The notes beneath the pieces were generated by a model, which was not told the origin of the DNA, ran no database searches, and saw nothing but the letters and a program-made list of their open reading frames with translations. Shown here one piece after another: positions 32,327 through 44,570 of a stretch of DNA of 64,000 nt. This stretch comes from Megaleporinus macrocephalus. Taxonomy: Eukaryota; Chordata; Actinopteri; Characiformes; Anostomidae. The position numbers and the translations under genes are program-made. Position 1 is the stretch's first letter. Every line of letters begins with the position of its first letter. The stretch spans positions 37,046,428 through 37,110,427 of the forward strand of contig CM038709.1 of the NCBI GenBank assembly GCA_021613375.1, given 5' to 3'.

Positions 32327-33924
32327 ATTCAAACAAGAAGCTGGTCAATTTTTTTTTTATCTTTGGTCAGCCTGCAAGAAGATCACTCTGGATTCTTCCT
32401 AATTCTGTTTGTACAAATGCACAAAACTCTTGTGTTTGTGTTTTCACTGCATTCACCTGGAACACTAACGCAGCCACTCAGTGGTGCCACTCTTTCTGCC
32501 ACTCAGTGGGTGGAACTGGAGTGACATCTGCCAACTGTGACGTCACCTATGTACCGCCTATAGTAATGGTGTCACACTCATAGCCCATAGCTTTTGAGTG
32601 TATTAGCATAAAGTTTAAGGAGTCAGAGAATTTATCATGCTCCCCTGTTGTCATTGACTGACAGTTCCTAATGAGCCAGTACTAACGAGTTGATTAAATT
32701 CTGAGTCTCTACAGCCAGGAGGGCGGTCAAACTTCTGCATGTGTAAATGCCCTGAAAAGAACGAAGTGGAGAGTAAAGCAGAGAGTTTGCAACTCAAGCT
32801 TTCTTCCCAATGTGCATTTAATGAATGAAGAGGAAGAGTAAGAGTTGGCTGCTCCATCTACTGCCTGCTACACCCCTACTGAGAACTATTGTTCTCTGAA
32901 ACGAGTTCACAACATTAAACTTTAAATTTCTGTGGCTAATTTTGACTTCTTACAAGAGTGCCCGTATAAAGCGTGCAAATACACACAAGCATCTGTCCAC
33001 TAGACCATCTCCACCCAATGTGTGAAATTCTTTTTGGTATTTAGGGGGTCCCGTCTTGCCTCACTAATTGCCATAGCAGCACTGATGCTTCAGTAGTAAA
33101 AAAATGCTTGTTTCCTTTCTAGCCTAGAAGGTCTTCCACACATTAACTGAGATCTTACAAATCATCTACTCTTCTGTCTTCAGTTTGAGAAATGAGTAAC
33201 AATTCACTCTTTCCACCAAACTATTGAGAAAACTGCTTTTCAGGCGTTCCAACATGTTATGGCATATTGTAAAGTGTTTTTTTTTCCAGGCATGGTTACA
33301 GTTTCTAGGCTATCAAAACTTTGTGCTGCAGCTCTAGTTAGATACAAATCTCAAAGACAGAAGCTGATTTATGAGTGAAGCTGCTAAACAATGACAGCAT
33401 TAGATTATAATATGTATATTTCCAGGGACCTAGAATTGTTGACATTTAGGGGTCCAAAAGGTTAATTAGAAGGTCCTGACCCCCAAGATTTCCTGTATTT
33501 TGCTATTTTTTCCCACCTAAGGACTTCTTCTGTTTACCAGAGGGACTGATTTTTGACTAAATGTTTTACAATAACCAAACAACACCTTCTTCCCACCAAA
33601 ATATATATTCCATTATACATGAAAGTTGCGTAAAAATGAGTGCAGATTTAATCACTGTATGGTTAAAGATGTACAGACTTCATAGTGTTCAGGTTATGAC
33701 CACAGCAAAGAACAAAACATGAACTGTTTTAAGACAGTTCATGTGATGTGATTTGGAGTATTGTTGCAGTGTATGACACTAGCTGTGTTTTGCATTGTTG
33801 ATCCTGCACAAACTATTGGTATTATTGTGATTTTTCCTAATTTTATTGCTATTGCTGGTGATTACTAATGATATTGACAACAATTTTGGTTATATAACAA
33901 CAAATCAAGCATCTTCTCAGGTTC
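32327..33924. other. Unique noncoding sequence, no gene seen
   Basis: The segment 32470-32520 repeats CACTCAGTGG twice. Elsewhere the text is ordinary AT-rich sequence. The frame 32302-32583 (+) carries no domain. Confidence 0.35.
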
Positions 33925-33932
33925 ATATAGAG

Positions 33933-34520
33933 CAGGGGTATTTATTTAGAAGTCCAGTTAGAGGAAATTTTCTAAGGCCAAGGTCCGACCGTCATAACTC
34001 CTAACTTGTGTTATGATTCAGTGCCACATTCTGTATACTAAAGTAACTTAGTATCGGCATCTTATACCATAAACAACTAATAAACAAACTTATAATACCA
34101 TTCCGTATATTTAAGCTATATTTACTGTTTAAATACTGAACTAAATGAATCATTTATATTTATATTTGTTCCTCAATTCAAGTAAAAACAAGCGCTACGT
34201 TAAAAACAGAATGTTTTCGTGAATCTTCTTGTTTACTCAGTTTCACATCTGGACCTGTTGGTTTAGAGCTGCCTGTGAGAAGAATAAACATATACCTCTC
34301 TCCATTACCTCCACTTCTCTTTATCAGAGCACGTTATTCTTTCTGACTTGCTTTGTTCTCCGACTTCGTAGCCCGTATACCATAAAGACAAGAAAAGGTT
34401 TGCCGCTTAAAATAAACACTGTCTAAATTTAATTGTTCTCAATAGTTTATCAGTTTGGGTCCGCTTTGCACAACGTCTGGGTCCGGACCGGGACCGTGGT
34501 CCGTCTATTACTGACCTCTG
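33933..34520. mobile_element. Nonautonomous hAT element, 588 bp
   Basis: The left end CAGGGGTATTTATTTAGA and the inverse of the right end, CAGAGGTCAGTAATAGACGG, form an imperfect inverted pair. The 8-bp flanks are ATATAGAG (33925-33932) and ATATAGAC (34521-34528), seven of eight identical. Subterminal GGTCCG motifs occur on both sides (AAGGTCCGACC near 33980, several near 34457-34503). The interior (34229-34426 plus frame) has no transposase. Confidence 0.85.
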
Positions 34521-34857
34521 ATATAGACCATCAAGAGTATCAAATATATGAAATAACAAAAACAAAAGAGTCTGAATACGTATATCTCCGCACTGTAAAT
34601 TCAAACAGAACGCCACTGGCTGACAGATTGGTCGCCTAGTCAACTGAAAGGGGACAGTCCAACCGGGCGCAGCACAGTCACAGCCTGAATATTTTGAGTG
34701 CACAAAACTTTTTATTACTCACTCATATTGGTGAATGGAACCGATTCATCTCCGTATTCAGAAGAGTTTTTATTAAAAGCCATTTCTGCAGAGCGCTCCT
34801 TCACCAGCATGTGTGGAAACGTCTGCAGGAAAGATTGAAGGGCACAGCTGAGGGAGA

Positions 34858-34918
34858 TAGAGAGAGCGAGAGAGAGAGAGGGAGGGAGAGAGAGGAAGAG
34901 AGAGGGAGTGAGTGCTTG
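34858..34918. repeat. (GA)n-rich low-complexity stretch
   Basis: Imperfect GA and GGGA repeats. Polypurine on the plus strand. Confidence 0.9.
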
Positions 34919-35550
34919 TAGATGATATGGTGCCTGTCGAGAAAGAAGCGAAGAATTATTTTACTTGGATCTCAAATCACAATGGAGCCTGAAAGAGGAA
35001 ATGGCTGAAAGGTTATGTTAGGCTTTTTCCCTTTCCAAAAGCACCGAGCACTCAGAGCCCAGAGCACAAATTTACTCGCATCTGTTACTTAGCAATGCTT
35101 GCAAGAAAATAAACGTGTTAAACCAGCCCACGAATGTGCCCATTTTCTCTCTATCTGCAGTCTAATTCTGAAACATACTCAGTGCATCCAACCACAGAGG
35201 AGTGAGCGTTTATATTTAGCTCGTCAGATCGTCCGAATTAACTTTTGCTCACCAACTCGTCTGTTTTTTGTTGAAACGATTCTAAATCTGTTGCAATTAA
35301 TATTACACTTCAGGGATGCCAGGAGGAGTTCTGAAGGGGAATTCCACACATGCTCTCAAACCTCTGTATAAATGTATTGTCAAAATTCAAACAGAGTGGT
35401 TTGGTATGAAATGCTCTGCTTTCAAGAGATCTTAGATATTCAAGGATTATGCTTTGATCTGTTTAAACCCAAAACATTAATAAGCACATTAATACACAAT
35501 CATCATTAATAGGCTGCTTTCTGTTGTGCCAAAACACCAACTTCTAAACT
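34919..35550. promoter_or_regulatory. Possible regulatory sequence
   Basis: Unique sequence of balanced composition between the GA stretch and the telomere-like array. The frame 35099-35371 (+) has no domain. Weak candidate only. Confidence 0.25.
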
Positions 35551-35552
35551 TC

Positions 35553-36355
35553 AAACCCTAACTCGTACATTTACACTAAACACTAATTTCAAAATATTAA
35601 ATAAACACTAAACCCTAACCCTCAAAATTACACTAAACCCTAACCCCTATATTTACACTAAATCCTTGCGCCTGTGTTTATACTAAGCCCTAACATATAC
35701 ATTTACACTAAACCCTAACCCCTACATTTTCTACTAAACCCTAACTCCTACATTTACACTAAAGCCTAACTCCTACATTTAAACTAAACCCTAACGCCTA
35801 CATTTACACTAAACCCTAACCCATACATTTACACTAAACACTAACTCTTACATTTACACTAAACCCTAACCCCTACATTTACACTAAACCCTAACCCCTA
35901 CATTTACACTAAACCCTAACCCCCTACATTTACACTAAAACTTAACTCCTACATTCACACTAAACCCTAACCCCTACATCCACACTAAACCCTAATCCCA
36001 ACATTCACACTAAACCCTAACCCTTACAGTTACACTAAACCCTAACCCCTACATTCACACTAAACCCTAACCCCTACATGTACACTAAACCCTAACCCCT
36101 ACATGTACACTAAACCCTAACCCTTACAGTTACACTAAACCCTAACCCCTACATTTACACTAAACCCTAACTCCTACATTTACACTAAACCCTAACCCCT
36201 ACATTCACACTAAACCCTAACCCTTGCAGTTACATTAACTCTAACCCCTACATTTACACTAAACCCTAAACCTCTATATTTACACCAAACTCTAAACCCT
36301 ACATAAACACTAAACTCTAAACATTAAATTTACACTCAACCTTAACTCTACATAT
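35553..36355. repeat. 25-bp minisatellite with telomere-like CCCTAACCCC core
   Basis: About thirty head-to-tail units of ACTAAACCCTAACCCCTACA followed by TTTAC, period 25 with 24-bp variants. Most units hold AAACCCTAACC. The central part (35850-36200) is the most regular, and both edges decay. The minus strand has GGGG, TTA, GGG in each unit. It is not a canonical interstitial telomere, because the CCCTAA hexamer is not itself repeated. Confidence 0.95.
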
Positions 36356-36364
36356 ACACTAGAC

Positions 36365-36560
36365 TCTGGAACCCTTATTCCTCCCACTGAAGTCTGCAGA
36401 GGTAAATAGTTTGTAAATGAGGATAGGCTGCTGTGACTTTCCCCTTGGCTCTTGTATCCAATGCTTTGACATGGATGAGGTGACACACAAGACTTCATTA
36501 GCTCCTCCAGGTCTGAGTGCCAAACAAGCAGAAAACCAATGAAATTATGGGTGATCCTAA
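36365..36560. promoter_or_regulatory. Candidate conserved noncoding element
   Basis: Unique, balanced sequence right after the array, with CCAATGCTTTGA and TTGTAAATGAG motifs. No coding support. Inferred from texture only. Confidence 0.3.
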
Positions 36561-36744
36561 TGAGAAGGTGTATTTTAGTTTGCTTTGACCGTCCAAACTC
36601 AACTGTGAATGGTTTAGAAACTTAACAAAGTCTCATGGATGAAACACATTTTTTTTAATCTGCACCATGACAAATGATAGACTTTTGCCAACCATCACAT
36701 TAAAACCTGTGTAGTATCCCTGTGGAGCTCTAAAGGTTACCACC

Positions 36745-36935
36745 CACTGCATAGCATCATGCAGCATAAGATCATGTAGCTCAGCATCACGTAGCATTAC
36801 ATAATATATGATCACATCACATAGCATTACATATGATATTGTCATGCAGCATAGTGTCATGCATAACGTTATGCATAGTAGCATCACATAGCTTTGCATA
36901 GCACAGCATGGTGTCACGTGACAGCATTACTGCTA
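36745..36935. repeat. Degenerate short repeats of AGCATCACATAGCATTA type
   Basis: Irregular copies of CATCATGCAGCATA, CATCACGTAGCATTACATA, CATCACATAGC and GTCATGCAGCATA run head to tail with steps of roughly 12-20 bp. The Met/Cys-rich minus-strand frames over it are artefacts. Confidence 0.8.
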
Positions 36936-37097
36936 TCTTCTTTATCTGAACAACGCATGCAATAACCTCAACAGAAGTTTGTGCGCTTGCATTTAAAACA
37001 CGAAATATTAACTTTTTTAAATACATAGAAACCAACAAAACTGTCAAAAAAAATTTGGGAAGCCCTGCCTCAGTGCTAAACTTTGAATAAAATATGA

Positions 37098-37124
37098 ATT
37101 ATTATTATTATTATTATTATTATG
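37098..37124. repeat. (ATT)n microsatellite
   Basis: About nine ATT units. Confidence 0.95.
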
Positions 37125-37184
37125 TAGCTCTGGCTAAGCCATCCTGAAACTTTCTGCAGTCCCCTGTTCCCCTGATTCCAGTTT

Positions 37185-37665
37185 TAATTAATTTCTAATA
37201 CTTGACCCACAGGTGGGAATATTGAAAATCACAGTGATAACAGGTGCAATAACAATTAAAAATAGTTTGGGCCCTCGGGATTTCACAAATGCCATAATTG
37301 CTTTGTTGATTCTATTTTCATGTTGTGTGTGTGTGTGTGTTTTTTCCCCCTCGTCTACCAGAGGTGTAAAAACCAGTGCGGAACTGTTAATGGAGCTCTA
37401 ATTAGCCTGTGGCAGGCTAGACGAAAATTCACTAATCGACATTCTTCAGACACTAGCTCAGAGCAGTGCCGTCTCAAATAAAGATCAAGCGAACCTGATC
37501 CCATCGGTCTTCGTTTGGGTCGACCTTGCGGACCTTAACGGCAGCTAATAAAGAAGAGGAGGGGAGATTAGAGTGAGAGCCTTATCACAGTCTGTCCAAC
37601 TCTCTTCTTTGCCTTCACTCACCTGGCACCTGGTCCCTCAGCCTTGCTTCCTGTTTGATTTCAAG
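37185..37665. promoter_or_regulatory. Candidate conserved noncoding block
   Basis: Unique sequence with many developmental-type motifs: GATAACAGG, GCAATAACAATTAAA, GGAGCTCTAATTAGCC near 37390 and CAGCTAATAAAG near 37540. A short (GT)n tract at 37324-37341 interrupts it. No coding support. The AATTAG homeodomain cores make it one of the better enhancer candidates, but conservation is not shown here. Confidence 0.45.
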
Positions 37666-38185
37666 CCAGCTGCACCATCATGCTTTTCACTCCTGCAGAG
37701 GAGGGTTTGTATTATGTAATACGTATTCTATTCCCTGAGGTTTGCTAAGTTGGAGAAGAGCCAATGCACCAGTGGTGTCACTTTCAACATTTCAACATTT
37801 TAACAATTTAACATTTCACACATGGTCCAGCACTTCATCCAATAAAAGAAAGCCAATTATGGACACTATCAACTGTGTCGTGGACATTATGAGTAAATAT
37901 ATGAATAAATATATCCAGGTTTGAATTAGTCAGAAAATCTTTTATTCTCTGAATAGAATGCTGATTAAGTAATTGCTTGGACAAGACAGATAAAATGGAG
38001 ATCAGAGTCCATTGATAATCCAAGGTCACACTCTAGTCTGTTCCTCTCATTGCTATTTCTGAATAAAATAATTGTTTTATCTTCTGTTCCATCCAGTAAG
38101 TGCTAAGTTTAAGGCCCTTCAAGGCCCTTGGAGTTAAGACGCTTAACATATAAGTTACATTTATTATTTAGTCTATCCCCAATGG
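37666..38185. other. Unique noncoding sequence, nothing recognised
   Basis: AT-rich, with a local CAACATTTCAACATTTTAAC repeat near 37785. No coding support. Confidence 0.35.
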
Positions 38186-38189
38186 TCAT

Positions 38190-38412
38190 ACTGATGCAGG
38201 CTGCATGGTGGTGCAGTGGTTAGCACCTTCGCCTCACGGAAAGACGGTCTGGGTTCGATTCCCTTTTTTAACCATTCTGTGTATGTTCTCCCTGTGCTTG
38301 AGTGGGTTTCCTTCGGGTGGACCCGATGACATTGGGATTGGCTCCAGCCCCCCTGTGACCCTGACTAGTGGGATAAAGTGGCAGATATCGGATGGATGGA
38401 TGGATGGATGGG
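38190..38412 (+). mobile_element. tRNA-derived SINE with internal deletion and (GGAT)n tail
   Basis: A tRNA-like head has the A-box-like GTGGTTAGCACCTTCGCC and a near-perfect polymerase III B box GGTTCGATTCC at 38252-38262. The body (CTCCCTGTGCTTGAGTGGGT, then GGGATTGGCTCCAGCCC) is shortened relative to the related copy at 58640-58965. The tail is (GGAT)n at 38387-38411. It is a SINE, not a tRNA gene. Confidence 0.88.
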
Positions 38413-40425
38413 TTATACTGACAACGTGAACAATATGCCCAGTACAGCTTACCGTCATGTAATGTATCCTACAACTTCATATCATAAAAAACAATGTTTT
38501 TTTTTATATACAGTTGAAACAAATATGTTTTACGATAATTATTTATTATTTTTAGAGAACACGTTAATATTTGGAGAAAATTTGTAGTTATTTCTTTACA
38601 GTAAGTCACAACTTTGGCAGCTGCTGCTGAAAACAGAGATGGAGGGAAAAACTTCAGTTGCCTGAAATAAGCTTTCATTGATTAGCTGCAAATATAAAAA
38701 AAAAACTTTAATGCTTAATTGTTTGTTTCATTCTGAACCGAAATTGTATTTTGGAATGATTACGTCTCACTACTGTTTGGGGTGGTTAATCCATTCCAGC
38801 ATCACATATAGCTTCATGCGATGTAAATCACGTGGCACACGTCATGCACAATGGAGAGAGCAGATCGTAAAGATACTAACTGGTTAACATGGTGCTTTTA
38901 TTCTACTTGAAAGGGACTAAGATGCTACTGATGTTACTGTAAACACTGTAGCAAATTTTCTGAAAATGAGTGAAAAAGGAACATCATAAAAAATGCAATG
39001 TCTGTGAGGACAAAGATCTTAAAATATGCAAACTACACATTATGGTGACATGTACAGTAGACTTAAGAGGTAGTTTAGCATAAAGTATTTATAAATGCAA
39101 CAACTTTGAATAGTATGCAGTGCGTACTGTCATGTGGAGAGGGGTAACCATCTCTTCCCTCTACCAGAGGCAATTTAAAGCGCAGGCTTATCTGGACTGA
39201 AGAGCCCCAAATAATTCAGGCCTCTGATTATTTTTTTATTTTTTTTATTTATTTATTTTTTTTGTACCAATTTTTTAAATTTTTGTTTAAATACAATTTT
39301 TACTTATTCATCTCAACTTAATACTTTTAATCACATGCTTATTCACTCAAATGGGTATAATATGGGAAATGATATTATAAGCTTTTTATGGTATTATTCT
39401 TTTCTGGGTAGCCCAAGTATTGGTAAGTTACATACCTTGTCAACTTCAGTGTCCACAAATATTAAGCCAAGAATGTGTCTCATGTTAAACAAACTTTTTT
39501 GTCTTGTCTTTCTCTAGTTTTATTGTTACTAATTTATTTAAATACGGGTTCCTTTGAATAAAATGCCTTTTTTATCTGTTTTTTTATTTATTTATTTATT
39601 TATTTATTTGTGTTACTTATAATGGTCAAATGATCACACAGATGCATAACTTTCTAACACATTTGTTAATTTCACACTCAACACCCACAGTCTCTTCTGA
39701 AGAAAGTTTTTTTTGTTTGGTGTTATTCTACAAATCTGAGATTCCCAAAATAATGTCTTTTAGGGTTGACCAATTAAGTCTAATAGTAAAATATGCAGAG
39801 AATTAGCACAGTTACCCTTAGTTAGCGTTGAAGATGTAATTACAATATCACACTACCTTAATAGTCTTAATTGGTGGACCATGCTTGCATATTGTAATCT
39901 ACTAATACTGCCACCTCAAACATTCTGTAGTCAATGTATAAGCATAAATAAGCAATTAACTTTTATAATAAAAGTGTAATGAAATGGAATTTTAAAAGGA
40001 GAACAGTTGAGGTGAATATCCTTCTTTTACTACACTACATGTCCTAAAGATCAATCTTTGTCCAGGCTGCCAGAGAAAAATATCAAGTTGATGTTGCCAT
40101 CATTGGTGAGGGCAATGGAGTAATGACAAAATGTTTCACACAGCAAAGGGTTTCAGACTGGTCTTTTTTTAAAAAAACAACCAAAAACAGTAGTTTCTTA
40201 AAGAAGATTCTGATATTGATGTCAGCTGTCAGGATGTAAAACCAGTTATCTGTTTCTTTGCCAATCAGTATTTGGTAGTGTAATTGGATTTAGAGAAGTT
40301 TTGACGTTATTAGTTACTAGCCTTCCAATTTAAGATTGTTGCATTTACACTGAATGTAAATTTTTAGTTAAGAAAAGAACAGTCTCATATCCACACATTA
40401 TCTGAATTTATTCTGTTCTATGGGG
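38413..40425. other. AT-rich noncoding sequence with low-complexity tracts
   Basis: T-rich stretch 39226-39262 and a (TTTA)n tract 39582-39609. The segment 39120-39230 is balanced and could be a small conserved element. Short frames have no domains. Confidence 0.35.
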
Positions 40426-40429
40426 AGGG

Positions 40430-40695
40430 GTACATGAGGGCAGGGGAGATTAAAATAAACCATTCTGGCCCATCGCCAAACTGGTGATGAACCAAATCTG
40501 GACCAAGTCTGGCATTTACAATGTACCTCTAGCTCAAATCTGGCTTGCCAGACTAGGACCAAGTCATCCCACGTTTCAGCAGTAACACTAGGCCGAGTCT
40601 GGGCCAAGCGTTTGCCAGACTCGGGCCAGGCTGGGGCCATACAACACGGCTGAGACAATGCTGATTGGGCATGCCTGAATTGGGCCAAGCATTTT
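40430..40695. repeat. Degenerate repeat of GGGCCAAGTCTGG-type motifs
   Basis: GGACCAAGTCTGGC, AGGACCAAGTCATCC, GGCCGAGTCTGGGCCAAGC, GACTCGGGCCAGGC and TTGGGCCAAGC recur at 20-40-bp steps. This looks like a diverged tandem repeat. The Trp/Arg-rich minus frame (40398-40688) follows from it. Confidence 0.65.
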
Positions 40696-41995
40696 TATTA
40701 TGTGTGACGCAGGTCGCATGTGGGAGTTTCTACAAGCTAGCACAAACTAGCTAGACCTAAACATTCTCTCTTCTTATGCTTGTTAGCAGATCTTGATCGG
40801 AGCATTCTTCAGTAGTTTATAGACTGGATGATTCACTATATCAGCTGGATGCACTGTGAAAGTGAGTCTACACCAGGAAGTAGTTCTTTTATCTACAGGA
40901 AACAGGTGTCTAGTTAAGAGGCCAAACCCTTTTTCTTTTGAATGTAGGTGTAGCCTAGTACCCAAACACAGAAATGGTTCTTTTGCCTACAGGTCTATAT
41001 AAAATAATAAACTTTTCATCAAATTTAAATCAAAATTAAATCAAAACTTTTAGTCGATACTTCTCTATTGGGAGTTCATGCAAGTGCCATTTAAAAGTGC
41101 ACTAAATTCCTTTTAAAAGCCCACTTAGTGGATGTTATTGTTTGCCAGATAGCAAGCAGATATGGGTTCGCTGGCTTCATAAGGTCGACACCCTACTGAC
41201 TGTTTGCCACTGATAGTCCACCCTGGACCACCCAGATTATTGTCCTTAAGATCAAACTAGTTTTTTTATCTCACACAGATTAATAAATGTGTATAGCCTT
41301 TAATTTTAGACAATAAACTAATCTGAGAAGAAATATAAGGAGTAGATATGATATAAAATGTCTTGTGTTGTTTTACTGAAATTAAATTTTGTTTACTAAA
41401 CTAACAAATAATAAGAAAAGTACAGGAAGGATGAGTTAAGTTGACTGCGAGTGGAAAACAAGCAATGAAAAATGATATTTTGGCTAATGCTCTGCTTAAC
41501 CACCAGCAGGCCGCTCAGGAAACGCTGAGCAAAATGTCATTGGGCCACCAGCTTTGCCGTTAGTGGGTTAACCGTGGTTCGCTATCAGGGTTTCAGGGCA
41601 CTGTATCTTCTCTCTAGTCCAATAAGCCCACCTGCACTCCACAGTTTAGCATTTTTTCCGTCACATTGCTGGTGGGCTTCTTGACTGGAGCTGGTAAATA
41701 TTGTTTAAGGAATAACAAATGAAAGACTTTGATAAATCCCCAAAACAGTAATGAGATTTCGAGGTGGAGCAACTGAAATGCTTCTCTGCCCTGTTCACTT
41801 TACTCTATTCTGTAATGTAACTTGATGAAGTCTGATGAAAGGTTCATGAGACAACCTGATAGCTGTTGATATTGGGCCCTACTAGTAGTTGTGGAATAAA
41901 GTTTGAAACTTTAATCTTGTATTGTGTTGTATACACAACTAACTTAGTGAAAATGTGTAAATAAATGTGTGACAGATTTGCAACTGACAGCGATA
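40696..41995. other. Noncoding sequence, possible old repeat
   Basis: The text at 41110-41230 and 41500-41600 (GGGTTAACCGTGGTTCGC) reads like old interspersed repeat, but I find no second copy or termini in the window. No gene is seen. Confidence 0.3.
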
Positions 41996-41999
41996 CCAG

Positions 42000-42302
42000 T
42001 GTTAGGGCTTAATTTTTTTTCCGTTTTTAGGTTACTTCTTACCAGTTAGCATTTAGCATTTGGTCTGTCTGGCATTTGAAATAAGCATCTTGTGTTTTTG
42101 TGTTCAGCCCTGGTTTCGGTTACGTCTTCCTTTGGTTTGCCCAGCTAATCTTTTAATTTGTCTGCATATTTGTTGTCTTTGTTATTGTTCTTTTTGCTAT
42201 TGTTGGTTATGTTGTCTTCTTTTGTTCATTTTGCTAATTAAATTCTCTGCTACAGTATCCTCAACCCTCCAAGCCTGGTTTACTGTTACACTATTGTTTT
42301 AA
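42000..42302 (+). mobile_element. Possible 3' end of a retroelement
   Basis: A T-rich stretch with TTGTTGTCTTTGTTATTG is followed by AATTAAATTCTCTGCTACAG, then CTCCAAGCCTGGTTTACTGT and TACAC. This order resembles LTR or retroelement 3' ends common in fish, but no second copy, primer-binding site or coding remnant is visible. The 80-codon hydrophobic frame over it is likely incidental. Confidence 0.3.
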
Positions 42303-43276
42303 GTTGAAATTTTAGATTTGACTTGAACGAATCAGCTTTAGTTAAACTAAACTGCCATGCTTCTTAAAGTCAGCATACATAAAAATACAAAACTCATTTT
42401 CTTTGCCTATACTGTGTAGTCAAGGGTGATCTCTGAGTGAGATTTGTTTTAGTTCAATTATAGGTAAAGGTGGGTAACATGATATTATAGGCCAGAAGAT
42501 TGCAGGAAACGTTTAACAGCTTGTTATGATGAATCATGTGTTGTACAAACAGAAATACAAATTAACCATTTGACATTAACCATATATCATATATACATAG
42601 GAGAAACTCAGTCTTCCATAAAAAGTACTTTAGCTCTGGGGGCGGAGCCAGTCTTAGGTACTTGCAATTTTGCTTTCTGATTCGTACTTAATTTTTTTTT
42701 TTATACAGGTAAACAGTGGTGATTCATAATGGGTTATTAGTGGCACAACTGTTTATGTGTTTTAGAATTCCAGTGATGCCACCAGAAAGCGATTTATTAT
42801 TGCTTTGTTACTGATGGTATTTTTACTGAAACATATACAACTATCAAGATTGTCTGAAATCTATAGCAAAAATTTTTTTTTTATAATTTATCAAAAAATT
42901 CAAAAACCACCAGTGAACATCCTTGTGTCTTATAAAGGTTTTTGGAATATGGAATGTTTTTTATGGTCAAATTGTGGAAAATTTGAAATTAATTAAAAAT
43001 ATAAAAGTGAGGGACTATTTTGCCTCACAGTGCCCTGCATATATCTATCCACCATGATTTTTAAATCTTTTCAAACCTATTTTAGGCTGAAGTGGGTTAT
43101 TGAGAGAGTTGGAAGAATTCCCAGTGGGTCGGTAAAAACTGGAGTGCAGATTTTTGAGATAATGAACAAAATCTTGCATAAAAGCACATAAATGCTTAGA
43201 CAACTTTAAATGTTATATCCAGCTTTGAATAGAGATGAGATGAAGCTGAAGTTACCTGCTTATTATTCCTATTTCC
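42303..43276. other. AT-rich noncoding sequence, no gene seen
   Basis: The frame 42805-42996 (+) has no domain. No repeat partner is seen. Confidence 0.35.
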
Positions 43277-43365
43277 TGTTCCACTTTAAATGCTGTAGCC
43301 ATTGTATTCAGGTGCTAGTTTGTAAACTGTTGCACTATTTAAGGTGGAGAAGAAAATTACAATAG
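43277..43365. mobile_element. Small palindromic MITE, family C, copy 2
   Basis: CTGTTCCACTTTAAATGCTG on the left, inverted TGCACTATTTAAGGTGGAG on the right. The same arms occur in the copies at 32257 and 55218. Confidence 0.75.
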
Positions 43366-43750
43366 GAGGTCAAAATCTGCCATGAGATTAAAAGTCATAA
43401 CAGATAGTTTTTATTACTCTATACACAATTTTCCTTCGTGAGTTATTGGAAGAGAAAGCAAGCGAGTTAAGGAGCATGAGGAGATACCTGAGCGGGTGGG
43501 CTGTCATAAATGTTTACAGGATGTTAATTTAAGTTACTCAGCTAGGGTTATTGTTTGTAGCATATTGACTGTCATGTTTCATTAGTTTCCATTTCATTAC
43601 TGTCTACCCACCATTATTATCTTATTGTAGCATATAAATAATAAATAAGAGATAAGAGCATTGAAAGAAAAAGATTTGATTAAAAAACTGAACTGAACCT
43701 GATGAATACATATGCAGTATTTAACACACGATAAGCTTATTTAAAGCTTC
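43366..43750. other. Unique AT-rich sequence, nothing recognised
   Basis: No supported feature. Confidence 0.35.
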
Positions 43751-44534
43751 ACACACATTGCAGAGTACTCCTCAAGTTCTTTAAGTGGCAGAACAAATGT
43801 CATGCACAACTGTTAGTCAGGCATTCTGCATCCAGCTTTAGTAACGCTTCACCCAGCTGGCACTCATTTCACTCATGCAGACGCTCTGGAGTTTCAGCTC
43901 CTCAAGCTTTTACCAGCTAATTTGCACACCAGTTTTTTAAAAACATGACCCATAAGAGCAGATTTGCTGTGCAAAACATCTCTTCTCTCCTTCCTCATCA
44001 TAAAGTCAAGACTGAAAGCATCAAGGGAGCTATTTCTTTTTAAATAAATACAATGTTTTAGTAAGAACATGCACGTGCGTGAAGAGAAATCTAACGCAAA
44101 TGAGGTTCAACGTACCAACTTTAACTGAAACAGCAACAAGTTGTCCCTCTCCCGCTCCTGCCTAGTCCGCTACAGAGCCAGGAAATGCTTCTTTAGGCAG
44201 CTTAGCACATAGGAAGTTGCTTTTTTTCATCATTCGGGGAAAGAAAAGAGAGAGAGAGAGAGAGAGAGAACTGCCTGCTAAACTCTTCACCGCTGCTGCA
44301 TTCGTATGTGATTAGGTCAGATGGGTTGCACGTGAACTTTTTTGTGGTTTTATTTTTTTTTCTGCCTGTTTTCTGCTCCTCCACCCCTGACTTATTCCCT
44401 GGTGAATGATCTCTGCCGCTCCAACCAATAGATCAGCAGACCCCTCCCCATAGCTGTGCAAATAACCCACAGCTGTTGTCAGTACAAGGTCTGGGAAAGT
44501 GTGGAGGGTGGAGGGGACAGGAAGAAGAGAACTG

Positions 44535-44567
<33 letters not shown>

Positions 44568-44570
44568 GCT
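43751..44570. promoter_or_regulatory. Candidate conserved noncoding block with two (GA)n tracts
   Basis: Balanced unique sequence containing (GA)n at 44246-44269 and 44538-44567. Motifs include CATTCGTATGTGATTAGG, CACAGCTGTTGTCA (E-box) and CCAACCAATAG near 44423 (CCAAT-type). The frame 44202-44384 (-) has no domain. Enhancer-like by composition only. Confidence 0.35.

Noticed and set aside
35553..36355. Plant telo-box (AAACCCTAA) or true interstitial telomere
   Set aside because: The match to the plant telo-box is a by-product of the 25-bp unit, and the rest of the window is fish-like. The hexamer is not itself tandem, so the array is telomere-like only.
38190..38412. tRNA gene
   Set aside because: The near-perfect B box belongs to a SINE head. 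The tRNA cloverleaf does not complete, and the SINE body and (GGAT)n tail follow directly. The same applies to 12262-12465 and 58637-58965.
42060..42302. Hydrophobic 80-codon frame as a membrane protein
   Set aside because: The hydrophobicity comes from T-rich DNA, which gives Phe, Leu and Cys codons. The text resembles a retroelement 3' end.
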